DNA of 8,180 nt from Clostridiaceae bacterium. GTDB taxonomy: Bacteria; Bacillota_A; Clostridia; Acetivibrionales; Acetivibrionaceae. Within the stretch, counting starts at the first letter, position 1, and each line of letters begins with the position of its first letter. Made by a program: the position numbers and the translations under genes. Positions 1 to 7,460 of the stretch are shown piece by piece. The stretch lies in assembly GCA_012513545.1 (NCBI GenBank), contig JAAZCB010000824.1, positions 1 to 8,180 on the forward strand, in the 5' to 3' direction. The notes under the pieces are model-generated. The model searched no databases and was not told where the DNA came from. It was given only the letters and a program-made list of their open reading frames with translations.

Positions 1-3000
1 AAATCAGCTCCTCCGAGACAGAGTATGAGATATATCCGAACGCTACAAATCATAACAGCACCTTACCTGATCCTATAGTGATAAAAAGAGTAAAAGAAAC
101 TAAATCCAATTACAAAGGCGTTATATCAAAACAGAGTTTCTCTGAATTTGACCCAAAGAATGGAATGCCCTCTGTTGTAACAAATGTAATTGATGGCAAT
201 ACTACAAATATCATCACTACTAAGACTACATTTGCTTATGAAAAATATAGAAGCATGGAAAACGCCCATATGCTTATTCAGCAATGTCAAAATACTACAT
301 ATTCAAAATACGGTTATTCTGATGAGAAGGTATTAAAGTCAAGCATTACTACCTGGTCTGAGAATCGTGGAGCATCAACATGCGCTCCTTGCTCATCCTT
401 TGTATGGAATACGAAAACAGATGCTAATGGATATCCGTATATTCCGATGGAGTTTAACTTTGCTGATCCGGAATCATACAGTCAAAAATCCTGGGATTAT
501 ACTGGATGTGTATTTAAATATACAGAAAATGGATTACCAATAGAGAATCATAATGCAAAAGATATAATTTCATGTGATATACTTGGATATAATGATAATA
601 AAACAATAGGGTCTATAACTAATGGGAAATTGGAAGAATGTGCAATATATACATGTGATTATGACGACCTTGTACATCCAGATTATTATGATTATGGAAA
701 TAAATGGAAAAAAGGTGGATCTATATTAAATACAATTCATACTCATTTTGGAAACGCATCTGTTTTTATACAATCAAGTGGTCCAGGTTTATCTAAAGAA
801 ATTATTGCTTCTAAAAAGGAGTACATATTTTCATGCTGGGTCTATTCTAATACATCTGGAACTGTGAAACTGCAAATTTTAAAAAATGACAATACAGAAA
901 TAAATTCAAATAATGCCCTAAGACCAATAGAGGCAAACAGATGGATAAAAATTGAGAGAAAGATTGCTGCTGGTACTTTTGAAAATAATGAGAATATTAC
1001 AATAAAGATTGCTCCTAACGGAGGAGATATTTATGTCGATGATGTTCGGTTTCATCCGAAAAACGCTTTAGTAAATACAGTTTATTATGACAAAATCTCG
1101 AGGGCACCTATAACAACTGTCGATGTGAATAACTACGCATCATATGTAGAATATGATGATGAGATAAGACCGGTTTTATGGAGGAACAACGATAAAATTG
1201 TTACCCAAACAAAAGAGTATAACAGAATGTCATGTACTCAAAACAATACTGATGCTACTTTGAAAAATATAATCTTATCGGAAGGCGATATTGACTTCGA
1301 TCCTTCGATATCTGATTATCATGTATATTTGACAGACAAAGTTAATAAAATAGAAATAACTCCGGTAATCAATGAACCAGATGCTACAATTGTTATAAAT
1401 GGTGAGATTATTCCTTGTTCTTGCGGTAATCCTATCAAAATAGACCTCCCTCAAGGTATCACTACTGTAAATATGGTTGTTACTGCACCTAATGGTGTAG
1501 ATTACAAAAATTATAATCTGGAATTTGAAAGAATGAATACCTGCTGGTCCTTTATAGGAAACAGAGGGATCTCATCTGATTTTGCAGATAAAATACAGCT
1601 AAAGAACGCATCAGATGGTTCTCAATACCTAGCATTTACTGATAAAGGAAATGATGAGACAATAATTGTTAAAAAATTAGTTAATAATAACTGGGTTTTA
1701 GTAGGTGGAGGCCCAGTCTTTGAAGGCGAAGTAGGATCTTTTTCGCTATCATTTTCAGGGAGTACCCCATGGATCGCTTACACTGATGACTCCAATAATG
1801 AAATAAAGGGATTACTGAAAGTTAAAAGGCTCGAGAATGGGACTTGGATAGATGTCGGTACCACTATTGATACTGATGTTTCTGGTGAGATAAGTATCCT
1901 ATTAAATATAGCGATACCGTACATAGCCTATAGCTATACGACTATCGTTGGAGGTATCGAAAATAGCTATATAAAAGTTAAATCTTTCGATGGAACTTCG
2001 TGGAAAAACCTTGGGACTGATGGTATTGTATCGAATGAAGGGGGATCATCTGTAAAACTGAGAAATTCTCTTTCGAATATACTATACGTCGGATATATTC
2101 ATGAAGATACAAATGATGATGATGATGATAAAGCTGGCAAACCCGTTATTAAAAAATATAATGGGGCAACTTGGGACGAGCTTGAGAATATTACAAGTGA
2201 AAAGGTCAGCAACTTTGATATGGAACTTGCCGGAAATGTCCCTTATATTGCCTTTGGCGAATATTGCGGGAATAATAGTGATGGAATTTCATTATATAAT
2301 GTTTATGTAAAAAAGTATGATGCTATAAAAAAGTGGTTAACAGTAGGGAAAGAATATCTTTTTGAAACGGATGACAATGGTTCTATAGATCTAATGTTTG
2401 ATAACTCTGTAATACCATATCTTGCATTCACAAATACTGATAATAAGTACTGCGCATCTGTCTTAAAGTATGATGATAATCAAAATTTGTGGTGCAGCTT
2501 GGGTAATCCATGTTTTGTAACTTCAAAGCAGATGAGTAGCCTAAGTCTGAACTTTAACTCTGGCAATGCATATCTTGCCATACAGGATAAAAGTTACAAT
2601 TACAAAGTATCATTATTGGCCTATCAAGTAAATCAATGCTCTCGCGCAGTCCTGGATAACCTAACGATAAATGGAGAACTATTTCAACCTGATTTTAGGC
2701 ACTATATTGTAAATTATACTACAGCCGTTGATGCACTTACTAATAGAGTATATATAAATGCCTCTCCAAATTCAGGTGCAACGGTAAAGATTGGTAGTAA
2801 CTATTCTAATAATGTAGGTATAGATTTAGTTTCAGGATTAAATAATATTCCTATCATAGTAACTGGATCTGACTTAAAAACTAAAACAAAATATGAACTA
2901 AACATCACAAAACCACTAAGTGCGACGGCTTCTCTTTGTAACTTTGAACTATTTGATAAGGATATGAATTCATTGTCATATTCTCCAGCATTTTCCTCCA

Positions 3001-5810
3001 GTATCAGCGATTATAACATAACAGTCCCTGATAACATTGATCAGGTTATTATAAAATTAACTTCAAGTGAATCTTATTTAAAAATTAATGGCTCAACAAG
3101 TGATAGTAAAAAAATACCACTCTATTATGGTATAAACAATATTCCTTTTGAAGCAGTGGCACCAGATGGTAAAAACAGTGTTCGTTATAAAATTTTTGTA
3201 ATAAGAAAAATTCCTGATAACCTAGCGTTATCTACCTTAACAATACCTTCGGTTACTTTGAATCCATCATTTAATTCAGCTGATAGGGAAACATATTCAT
3301 ATACTGCAAATGTTATTAACTCATTGGAACAAATTGTAATAACTCCAACTGCACAGAATGGAACAACTTTTTCAATTAATGATAACACAGATATTACACA
3401 ACCAGTAGTATTAAATACAGGTATTAACGAGATCTTCTTAAAAGCTGTGCATCCTAATATTGGAAGCGCAAATTATTACATTAAAATCACACGTGTACCT
3501 TCTGACGATAGTCGACTCTTATCGATTGAATTACGAGATAATTCATCTAACATAATACCCGTTTCACCTGGAATTAGTACAAATAACGTAGAATATACTG
3601 CGATTGTTGCAAATACAGTATCTGCTATAGAAATCATACCTACTGCATTTAACAGTAATGCTACTATAAAAGTAAATAATAGTAGCCTTCAATCAGGTAA
3701 GATTACTATAATACCTCAAATAGGTATAAATAATATTGAGATTGCAGTTACCTCATTTGCACAGGATGAGGAAACTGTTTACTATCTCAATATCAATAAA
3801 CAAGCGAATACAAATGTACCTGAAGTAGGCTTTGAAATAGAATCATCAGAAAAAATAGAAGCAAGCGAAAATATTGAGATCCCTGTAACAGTTAATGGAA
3901 CACTCACACAGAATGCCAGTGTTGACTTTGTAGCCAGTAGTTTAGATGCAGATGGTGATGACTATACACTAACATCCGGCAGGTTACAGTTTTCACCTTG
4001 TCAGACTAAGGGAGTAATTAATCTTGTAATAAAGGATGACCTATTAACTGAAAAAAATGAATCCATCACAGTAACACTTCAAAATGAGAATAATATAAGT
4101 CTACATAAGCAGAAACAATATACTCATACAATCATAGATAATGACTTCAAAACGATCTCTTTCTCAGCAACAACTGGCTATGGTACAAAATCAGAAAATA
4201 GTCCTGTAATTTATGTTTCAATCGATCCGGCACCTGTTATGAATCAGACTTTCTCTGTTGATTATAATGTTGATCTAAATCAAAGTACTGCAGTAAGTGG
4301 TGTTGACTATAATTTAGGAAATGGTACTTTAACCTTTGATAGTAATAATAAAGTTAGACAGATACCAATATCTATTCTAGATGACGGTACTGATGGATCT
4401 GATAAGACTGTAATAATAAACCTATCAAAGCCAACAAATGGTGCTACAATTGGGAAAATAAAAACATTCACATATACGATATATGGAAGTGATAAGATTC
4501 TATATGTTGATGATCTAAATGGATCTTCCTCTGGAAAAGGATATTCATGGACTACTGCGTATAAAAATTTACAAGATGCCTTAATGGAGGCAAAAAATTC
4601 CAATGGGAGAATTATTGAGATTCATGTTGCAAAAGGTGTTTACTATCCAACTAACGATCCATATCAGCCGAATGCAAGGCTGATTGCATTTGAATTAGTT
4701 GATAATGTAAAACTGTTGGGAGGGTATCCGTCAGGTGGAGGAACTAGATCTCATTTTGATGAAACTATCTTAAGTGGAGATATTGATAAGAACGGTGATT
4801 TTGATGGTAATTCATTACATGTTGTCCAAGGTGCTAATACAATAATTGATGGATTTTCTATAAGAAATGGTAATGCAAATGGAGGGTGTGGTTATCCAGG
4901 CTCAGGAGCTGGACTATTATGCATTAATAAATCTTTGACTGTAAATAACTGTGATTTTTTTAATAACTCAGCTAGATCTTCAGGATTTGCGGGAGGCTCT
5001 GGAATTGAGGTAACAAATGCAGAGCTAATATGTAATCGCACTAAGTTTATAGGTGGCTATGGAAGAAGTGCTCTTATGTCAACTAATAGTGAGATTACAA
5101 TTAATGATTGCGAATTTACAAGTAATGAAGTAGCTGGCATTTTCGCATATTATGGAAATATTTATGTAGAACGATCGACTTTCCAAAATGCTAAGGTATC
5201 CGCAATTAGTGCTGAACATTGTGATAATGTTAATATTAACAGATCGACATTTTTGCAAAATAGTGGTTTCAATGGGGGGGCGATCCAATACATATTTGGT
5301 ACAGGAAACTTAAAAATAGTGAATTCCGTATTTTTTGATAATAGCGCTGAATATGGTGGTGCTGTTTACATTGGTCCAGCATTTGATCAAGGTAATGTAA
5401 GTGAAATATTGCATTGCACATTTAGTAATAATCATGCAAAAGTTGCAGGTGGTGCGGTATATAATGCATCTAATCTTGATTTTCAAGAGAGTAATATTAC
5501 AAATAGTATCTTTTGGTTCAATGAAACAGAAACAAATATTAATCCTGATATTTTTGATGACTATGATGCATTAGCTGTAAAATATTGTGATGTGCAAAAT
5601 ATTGATTTTGGAGGCCCTTCAAATAACAATATGAGCTGTATACCATTTCCGGATCCAAAAATATACGGAATTTCTGTAATAAAACTAAGCTCATCGTCAT
5701 GCTGTATAAATAAAGGAGATCCAAATATTGACCTCAGGGAAGATAGAGCTGGAACACCTCGGCCTGGAAAAAGTGACAATGATTGTGGTGCATATGAGTA
5801 CGAACCCTGA
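1..5810 (+). CDS. Giant modular surface protein: RHS-like, propeller, cadherin-like, Calx-beta, beta-helix (5' partial)
   Basis: The frame is open from base 3 with no stop upstream, so the GTG at 78 is not the true start and the gene begins outside the window. At least 1935 residues are visible, and residue number equals nucleotide/3. Modules in order: an RHS/YD-type region (1-412) holding a galactose-binding-like sandwich (about 230-358, ending DDVRFHPKNALV) and one degenerate YD unit (YVEYDDEIRPV); cadherin-like sandwich 1 (417-511); a seven-repeat propeller (514-876); cadherin-like 2-5 (884-1267); two Calx-beta modules (1272-1381, 1382-1498); and a beta-helix (1500-1935) with a choice-of-anchor-Q-like tail ending CGAYEYEP. 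No enzymatic motif was recognised. Such modules serve adhesion and glycan or protein binding at the surface, so an adhesin role is inferred. Only 21 bases separate it from the next gene. The module calls are by eye; the beta-helix and cadherin-like ones are the surest. Confidence 0.9.
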   Translation, partial: ISSSETEYEIYPNATNHNSTLPDPIVIKRVKETKSNYKGVISKQSFSEFDPKNGMPSVVTNVIDGNTTNIITTKTTFAYEKYRSMENAHMLIQQCQNTTYSKYGYSDEKVLKSSITTWSENRGASTCAPCSSFVWNTKTDANGYPYIPMEFNFADPESYSQKSWDYTGCVFKYTENGLPIENHNAKDIISCDILGYNDNKTIGSITNGKLEECAIYTCDYDDLVHPDYYDYGNKWKKGGSILNTIHTHFGNASVFIQSSGPGLSKEIIASKKEYIFSCWVYSNTSGTVKLQILKNDNTEINSNNALRPIEANRWIKIERKIAAGTFENNENITIKIAPNGGDIYVDDVRFHPKNALVNTVYYDKISRAPITTVDVNNYASYVEYDDEIRPVLWRNNDKIVTQTKEYNRMSCTQNNTDATLKNIILSEGDIDFDPSISDYHVYLTDKVNKIEITPVINEPDATIVINGEIIPCSCGNPIKIDLPQGITTVNMVVTAPNGVDYKNYNLEFERMNTCWSFIGNRGISSDFADKIQLKNASDGSQYLAFTDKGNDETIIVKKLVNNNWVLVGGGPVFEGEVGSFSLSFSGSTPWIAYTDDSNNEIKGLLKVKRLENGTWIDVGTTIDTDVSGEISILLNIAIPYIAYSYTTIVGGIENSYIKVKSFDGTSWKNLGTDGIVSNEGGSSVKLRNSLSNILYVGYIHEDTNDDDDDKAGKPVIKKYNGATWDELENITSEKVSNFDMELAGNVPYIAFGEYCGNNSDGISLYNVYVKKYDAIKKWLTVGKEYLFETDDNGSIDLMFDNSVIPYLAFTNTDNKYCASVLKYDDNQNLWCSLGNPCFVTSKQMSSLSLNFNSGNAYLAIQDKSYNYKVSLLAYQVNQCSRAVLDNLTINGELFQPDFRHYIVNYTTAVDALTNRVYINASPNSGATVKIGSNYSNNVGIDLVSGLNNIPIIVTGSDLKTKTKYELNITKPLSATASLCNFELFDKDMNSLSYSPAFSSSISDYNITVPDNIDQVIIKLTSSESYLKINGSTSDSKKIPLYYGINNIPFEAVAPDGKNSVRYKIFVIRKIPDNLALSTLTIPSVTLNPSFNSADRETYSYTANVINSLEQIVITPTAQNGTTFSINDNTDITQPVVLNTGINEIFLKAVHPNIGSANYYIKITRVPSDDSRLLSIELRDNSSNIIPVSPGISTNNVEYTAIVANTVSAIEIIPTAFNSNATIKVNNSSLQSGKITIIPQIGINNIEIAVTSFAQDEETVYYLNINKQANTNVPEVGFEIESSEKIEASENIEIPVTVNGTLTQNASVDFVASSLDADGDDYTLTSGRLQFSPCQTKGVINLVIKDDLLTEKNESITVTLQNENNISLHKQKQYTHTIIDNDFKTISFSATTGYGTKSENSPVIYVSIDPAPVMNQTFSVDYNVDLNQSTAVSGVDYNLGNGTLTFDSNNKVRQIPISILDDGTDGSDKTVIINLSKPTNGATIGKIKTFTYTIYGSDKILYVDDLNGSSSGKGYSWTTAYKNLQDALMEAKNSNGRIIEIHVAKGVYYPTNDPYQPNARLIAFELVDNVKLLGGYPSGGGTRSHFDETILSGDIDKNGDFDGNSLHVVQGANTIIDGFSIRNGNANGGCGYPGSGAGLLCINKSLTVNNCDFFNNSARSSGFAGGSGIEVTNAELICNRTKFIGGYGRSALMSTNSEITINDCEFTSNEVAGIFAYYGNIYVERSTFQNAKVSAISAEHCDNVNINRSTFLQNSGFNGGAIQYIFGTGNLKIVNSVFFDNSAEYGGAVYIGPAFDQGNVSEILHCTFSNNHAKVAGGAVYNASNLDFQESNITNSIFWFNETETNINPDIFDDYDALAVKYCDVQNIDFGGPSNNNMSCIPFPDPKIYGISVIKLSSSSCCINKGDPNIDLREDRAGTPRPGKSDNDCGAYEYEP
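3..1236 (+). other. RHS/YD-repeat-type region with galactose-binding-like insert
   Basis: This part of the giant protein resembles the late section of large RHS-like proteins of Fibrobacterota and Bacteroidota. Visible signs are a segment starting LPDPIVIKRVKE, then FDPKNGMPSVV, TTFAYEKY, SSITTWSENRG, ENHNAKDIISCDILGYN, and a final unit YDKISRAPITTVDVNNYASY followed by VEYDDEIRPVLWR. Between them, bases about 690-1075 encode a jelly-roll-like stretch (FGNASVFIQSSGPG, YIFSCWVYSNTSG, DIYVDDVRFHP) typical of carbohydrate-binding-module-like sandwiches. The upstream RHS core, if present, lies outside the window. Family memory, not a search, supports this call. Confidence 0.6.
1542..2630 (+). repeat. 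Seven W-periodic repeats, probable seven-bladed beta-propeller
   Basis: Seven tandem units each begin with a tryptophan, usually W-x-x-[VIL]-G. The Trp codons start at 1545, 1692, 1845, 2001, 2172, 2334 and 2490, so the units are 49 to 57 residues long. Most units continue with a strand ending in a 'PYIAY/F' type motif (WIAYTDD, YIAYSY, YVGYIHED, YIAFGEY, YLAFTNTD, YLAIQDK) and then a 'VKKYN' type strand before the next Trp. This regular four-strand pattern fits a propeller with seven blades. The repeats are diverged at DNA level, so the expansion is old. A sugar- or protein-binding role is inferred only. Confidence 0.72.
2115..2129 (+). repeat. (GAT)5 trinucleotide run encoding five aspartates
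   Basis: Five perfect GAT codons lie in frame within propeller unit 4 (TNDDDDDKAG), in the loop after the YVGYIHED strand. This unit is the longest of the seven (57 residues), which fits a loop lengthened by triplet slippage. Length change here would keep the frame. Confidence 0.8.
2652..3801 (+). repeat. Array of four cadherin-like beta-sandwich domains
   Basis: Four tandem modules of about 90-100 residues (from about 2652, 2928, 3222 and 3504) share the pattern of the cadherin-like beta-sandwich family (PF12733 type). Each opens with a leucine-rich strand (LDNLTI, LCNFELF, LSTLTI, LLSIEL), then has 'F/S...Y.V' around the second strand. Each then carries a conserved turn before the penultimate strand (GLNNIPI, GINNIPF, GINEIFL, GINNIEI) and ends in a 'Y.L.I.+' strand (YELNITK, YKIFVIR, YYIKITR, YYLNINK). 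A fifth copy lies before the propeller at about 1251-1533 (LKNIILSEGD to YNLEFER). The array probably acts as a rigid extracellular stalk or spacer. Confidence 0.85.
3816..4497 (+). repeat. Two tandem Calx-beta-like domains
   Basis: Two modules of about 110 residues follow the cadherin-like array. The first runs from VGFEIESSEKIEASENIEIP through DYTLTSGRLQFSP and ITVTLQNENN to THTIIDND. The second runs from ISFSATTGYGTKSENSP through GVDYNLGNGTLTFDS, PISILDDG and VIINLSKPTNGATIG to FTYTIYG. The order 'GxDYxxxxGxLxFxxGxxxxxIxIxIxDD...E..Exxxx.L' and the closing IIDND are hallmarks of Calx-beta modules, which commonly bind calcium in extracellular proteins. The first copy keeps acidic residues in both loops, while the second has lost the usual closing DND. 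Calcium binding is therefore only inferred. Confidence 0.78.
4500..5810 (+). other. Pmp-like parallel beta-helix domain with choice-of-anchor-Q type C-terminus
   Basis: The C-terminal 436 residues begin LYVDDLNGSSSGKGYSWTTA, the usual entry to right-handed beta-helix surface proteins, followed by IHVAKGVYYP, LLGGYPSGG, ILSGDIDKNGDFDGNSLHVV and IIDGFSIRNGNANGG. The coils carry polymorphic-membrane-protein type FxxN motifs (FFNN, FTSN, FLQN, FFDN, FSNN) and GGA[IV] motifs (GGAIQY, GGAVYI, GGAVYN). The end has the 'NSIFWFN...YCDVQ...CCINKGDP...CGAYEYEP' series found in choice-of-anchor-Q type C-termini. It is probably exposed on the surface or released. Whether the end is a cleaved anchor signal cannot be told from sequence. 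Confidence 0.85.
5274..5280 (+). repeat. G7 homopolymer inside the beta-helix coding region
   Basis: Seven consecutive G residues encode the two glycines, and the first base of the alanine codon, of a GGAI helix motif (FNGGAIQY). A one-base slip would shift the frame about 176 codons before the end and remove the C-terminal anchor-type tail. Confidence 0.75.
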
Positions 5811-5812
5811 AA

Positions 5813-5817
5813 AGGAG
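5813..5817 (+). promoter_or_regulatory. Shine-Dalgarno AGGAG with long spacing
   Basis: AGGAG lies just after the stop codon of the giant gene and is the only strong ribosome-binding motif nearby. It sits 14 bases before the ATG at 5832, longer than the usual 5-9. An ATT codon at 5826 would be at better spacing but is a very rare start. The frame is closed by TAA at 5820. Confidence 0.6.
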
Positions 5818-5831
5818 AGTAAAACATTAGT

Positions 5832-6410
5832 ATGATTGGGATTAGAAACAGTATAATTAAAATGATTCTAATACTTGGAATATTACAAGTTGTACATGCA
5901 GAGCTTACTTATTTACCTATTACTGGCAACTCGACTGGAATTTGGGACTCTGATTCATTGTTTCTAGGGGGAGAAATTGCTGTAAAAGATTCGACGAAAG
6001 AAGTTGTAGTGACATGGAAGCTAAATAAAGGTGATGCCTTAGGAATGTTGTACTTTGTAAAAAATAAGGATTCATCCATTTTTTTATTTCATAATAAGAT
6101 AGAAGACTTCCATGAAGAAAAAAAAGAGGTAAGAATCGGTAAATTTCCCAAAGGTACTAAACTGTATTTTATGTATATGGTAACTGATACTTCCAGTTTT
6201 TATAAAGATAAAGTAAAAAAAAGATTATATTCTGGGCAAAACAGGATACAGGATTTATATATAAGCGATCGAAAAGGGTTAAAAGATTTCAGATGGGCAG
6301 TTGCTGGGACTGTGGATACCAATACATGTGAGATAAGTTTCGCTTCAACTGTAAAAGCAAATTTTAGACAAATTCGATTTCATATATCAAATTCTTATCT
6401 GATCAGATGA
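5832..6410 (+). CDS. Small secreted protein of unknown function, paralogue of the next gene
   Basis: This gene encodes a 192-residue exported protein that I do not recognise with confidence. Residues 1-23 form a signal peptide (polar MIGIRNSIIK, hydrophobic MILILGILQVV, likely cleavage HA|ELTY). ATG 5832 is chosen because AGGAG lies upstream, but ATG 5862 (Met11) would also give a short signal peptide. The mature part matches the following gene's first 170 residues throughout, most clearly in GKFPKGTKLYFMYMVTDTS, LYSGQNR, YISDRKGLKDFRWAVAG and the final F-I-N-Y pattern. The layout 'GTK..FMY.VTDT...YSGQN...YIS...RWA..G....CE..F' recalls DUF4114-like domains of FCB-group exported proteins, but their acidic calcium-site stretch is absent, so this is a weak guess. 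Unlike its neighbour it ends right after the domain (SNSYLIR), with no binding module or tail. It lies 21 bases after the giant gene and 16 before its paralogue. Confidence 0.88.
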   Translation: MIGIRNSIIKMILILGILQVVHAELTYLPITGNSTGIWDSDSLFLGGEIAVKDSTKEVVVTWKLNKGDALGMLYFVKNKDSSIFLFHNKIEDFHEEKKEVRIGKFPKGTKLYFMYMVTDTSSFYKDKVKKRLYSGQNRIQDLYISDRKGLKDFRWAVAGTVDTNTCEISFASTVKANFRQIRFHISNSYLIR

Positions 6411-6426
6411 ACTTATAGGTAAGTAA

Positions 6427-7449
6427 ATGAAAAAATATATAACAGTAATAATCGTTAGTGTAACTATAATTCAGGCAGAATTAACCTACTTTCCTATATC
6501 AGGAGATAATTCCTTTTGGTGTGCAGACTCATATTACTATGGTCTAGGTCTTGTCGCAAAAAATCCATCAAAACCGGTTACAGTGATAAAAACAAGATAT
6601 GCAGAAGCCATGGCAACTGGTCAACTGTACTTTATGGTTCCTGTGAAAAAAGACTCTGCCTTATATCTTTTCGATAATGTAATCGATAGTACCCTACAAG
6701 AACAAGATACTGTTAACTTAGGAAAATTTCCTGTCGGAACAAAAATTATCTTTATGTATATGATAACGGATACATCTAATTTATTCAATGATATGAAAAA
6801 TATAAAGTTGTATTCTGGTCAGAATAGAACGGGTTTTGATCAATATATAAGCGAGAGAAAAGGGCTTGTCGATTTTCGTTGGGCGATTACGGGAATTGCT
6901 AACGACTCTACATGCGAGATGGATTTTGCAGCAGTAGTTAAAGCTAGTTTCAAGGAGATTAAATTTTTAATTACCAATGTCTATAGGGAGGAGATGGATA
7001 AATATAAAGTCGCTACACCAGAAGCCTCACCTGACTCCGAATACTACTCTGGAACAATTCATGTTAATCTTTCGTCTGCTTCAGTTGGAGAACCGGTAAT
7101 ATACTATACACTTGATGGGACTGTGCCCAATACAAGGAGCCATGTATACAAAGACCCAATAGAAATAAATAAAACGACAACAATAAAAACTTTTGCAAGT
7201 ATGACAGGAGATACACAATGGATTGATAGTGATATTTTGACAAAAAATTATGTTATAGATGTCACTAAATCAAAAATGCCTAAAGGCAAGTCTTTATCTT
7301 TGAAAAAGATTCCAGCTACAAACAAGGTATATAATTTTCAAGGCAGAGTGATTAATTATGTAAATAGTAAAACGTTAATTGATGGTATTTACATCATTAT
7401 AAATGGAAATCAGTGTAAGAAAACATTTTATTCATCAATAAAATTCTAA
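6427..7449 (+). CDS. Secreted paralogue with CHB_HEX_C_1-like domain and sorting-like C-terminal tail
   Basis: This gene encodes a 340-residue exported protein. A signal peptide (1-17, MKKYITVIIVSVTIIQA) is cleaved before ELTYF, at the same point as in the preceding gene. Residues 18-190 are the shared unknown domain (GKFPVGTKIIFMYMITDTSN, LYSGQNR, YISERKGLVDFRWAITG). Residues about 195-277 fit the chitobiase/beta-hexosaminidase C-terminal type module (ASPDSEYYSGTIHVNLSSA, VIYYTLDGTVPN, VYKDPIEINKTTTIKTFAS), a beta-sandwich common on exported carbohydrate-active proteins. Residues about 299-340 (KVYNFQGRVINYV, DGIYIIINGNQCKKTF) resemble the C-terminal tails of exported FCB-group proteins, including type IX secretion signals. 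The start is supported by AGGTAAG at 6417-6423. It has no catalytic motif, so a binding or accessory role is inferred. The next gene, a GH2 enzyme, begins 11 bases downstream. Confidence 0.9.
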   Translation: MKKYITVIIVSVTIIQAELTYFPISGDNSFWCADSYYYGLGLVAKNPSKPVTVIKTRYAEAMATGQLYFMVPVKKDSALYLFDNVIDSTLQEQDTVNLGKFPVGTKIIFMYMITDTSNLFNDMKNIKLYSGQNRTGFDQYISERKGLVDFRWAITGIANDSTCEMDFAAVVKASFKEIKFLITNVYREEMDKYKVATPEASPDSEYYSGTIHVNLSSASVGEPVIYYTLDGTVPNTRSHVYKDPIEINKTTTIKTFASMTGDTQWIDSDILTKNYVIDVTKSKMPKGKSLSLKKIPATNKVYNFQGRVINYVNSKTLIDGIYIIINGNQCKKTFYSSIKF

Positions 7450-7460
7450 CGGTTCGAGTA

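Noticed and set aside
78..80. GTG as the start of the giant gene
   Set aside because: The same frame is open back to base 3 and encodes sequence that continues the RHS-like pattern (LPDPIVIKRVKE spans this GTG), and no ribosome-binding site precedes it.
2101..2310. 69-codon + strand open frame
   Set aside because: It lies wholly inside the propeller coding region in another frame, and its methionine run comes from the GAT repeat.
3185..3388. 67-codon - strand open frame
   Set aside because: It is antisense to cadherin-like module 4, with no independent coding evidence.
1255..3801. DNA-level tandem duplication of the cadherin-like or propeller units
   Set aside because: The units match only at the protein motif level. 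No long nucleotide identities are visible between copies, so there is no recent duplication.
4307..4603. 98-codon - strand open frame
   Set aside because: It is antisense to the Calx-beta/beta-helix junction, with no ribosome-binding site or recognisable protein.
5079..5288. 69-codon - strand open frame
   Set aside because: It is antisense to the beta-helix coils, with low-complexity composition and no independent coding evidence.
5539..5827. Two overlapping - strand open frames of 61 and 88 codons
   Set aside because: Both are antisense to the conserved C-terminus of the giant protein, overlap each other and show no family features.
7450..7460. Terminator or promoter between the paralogue and the GH2 gene
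   Set aside because: The gap is only 11 bases, with no hairpin, T-run or -10/-35 pair.
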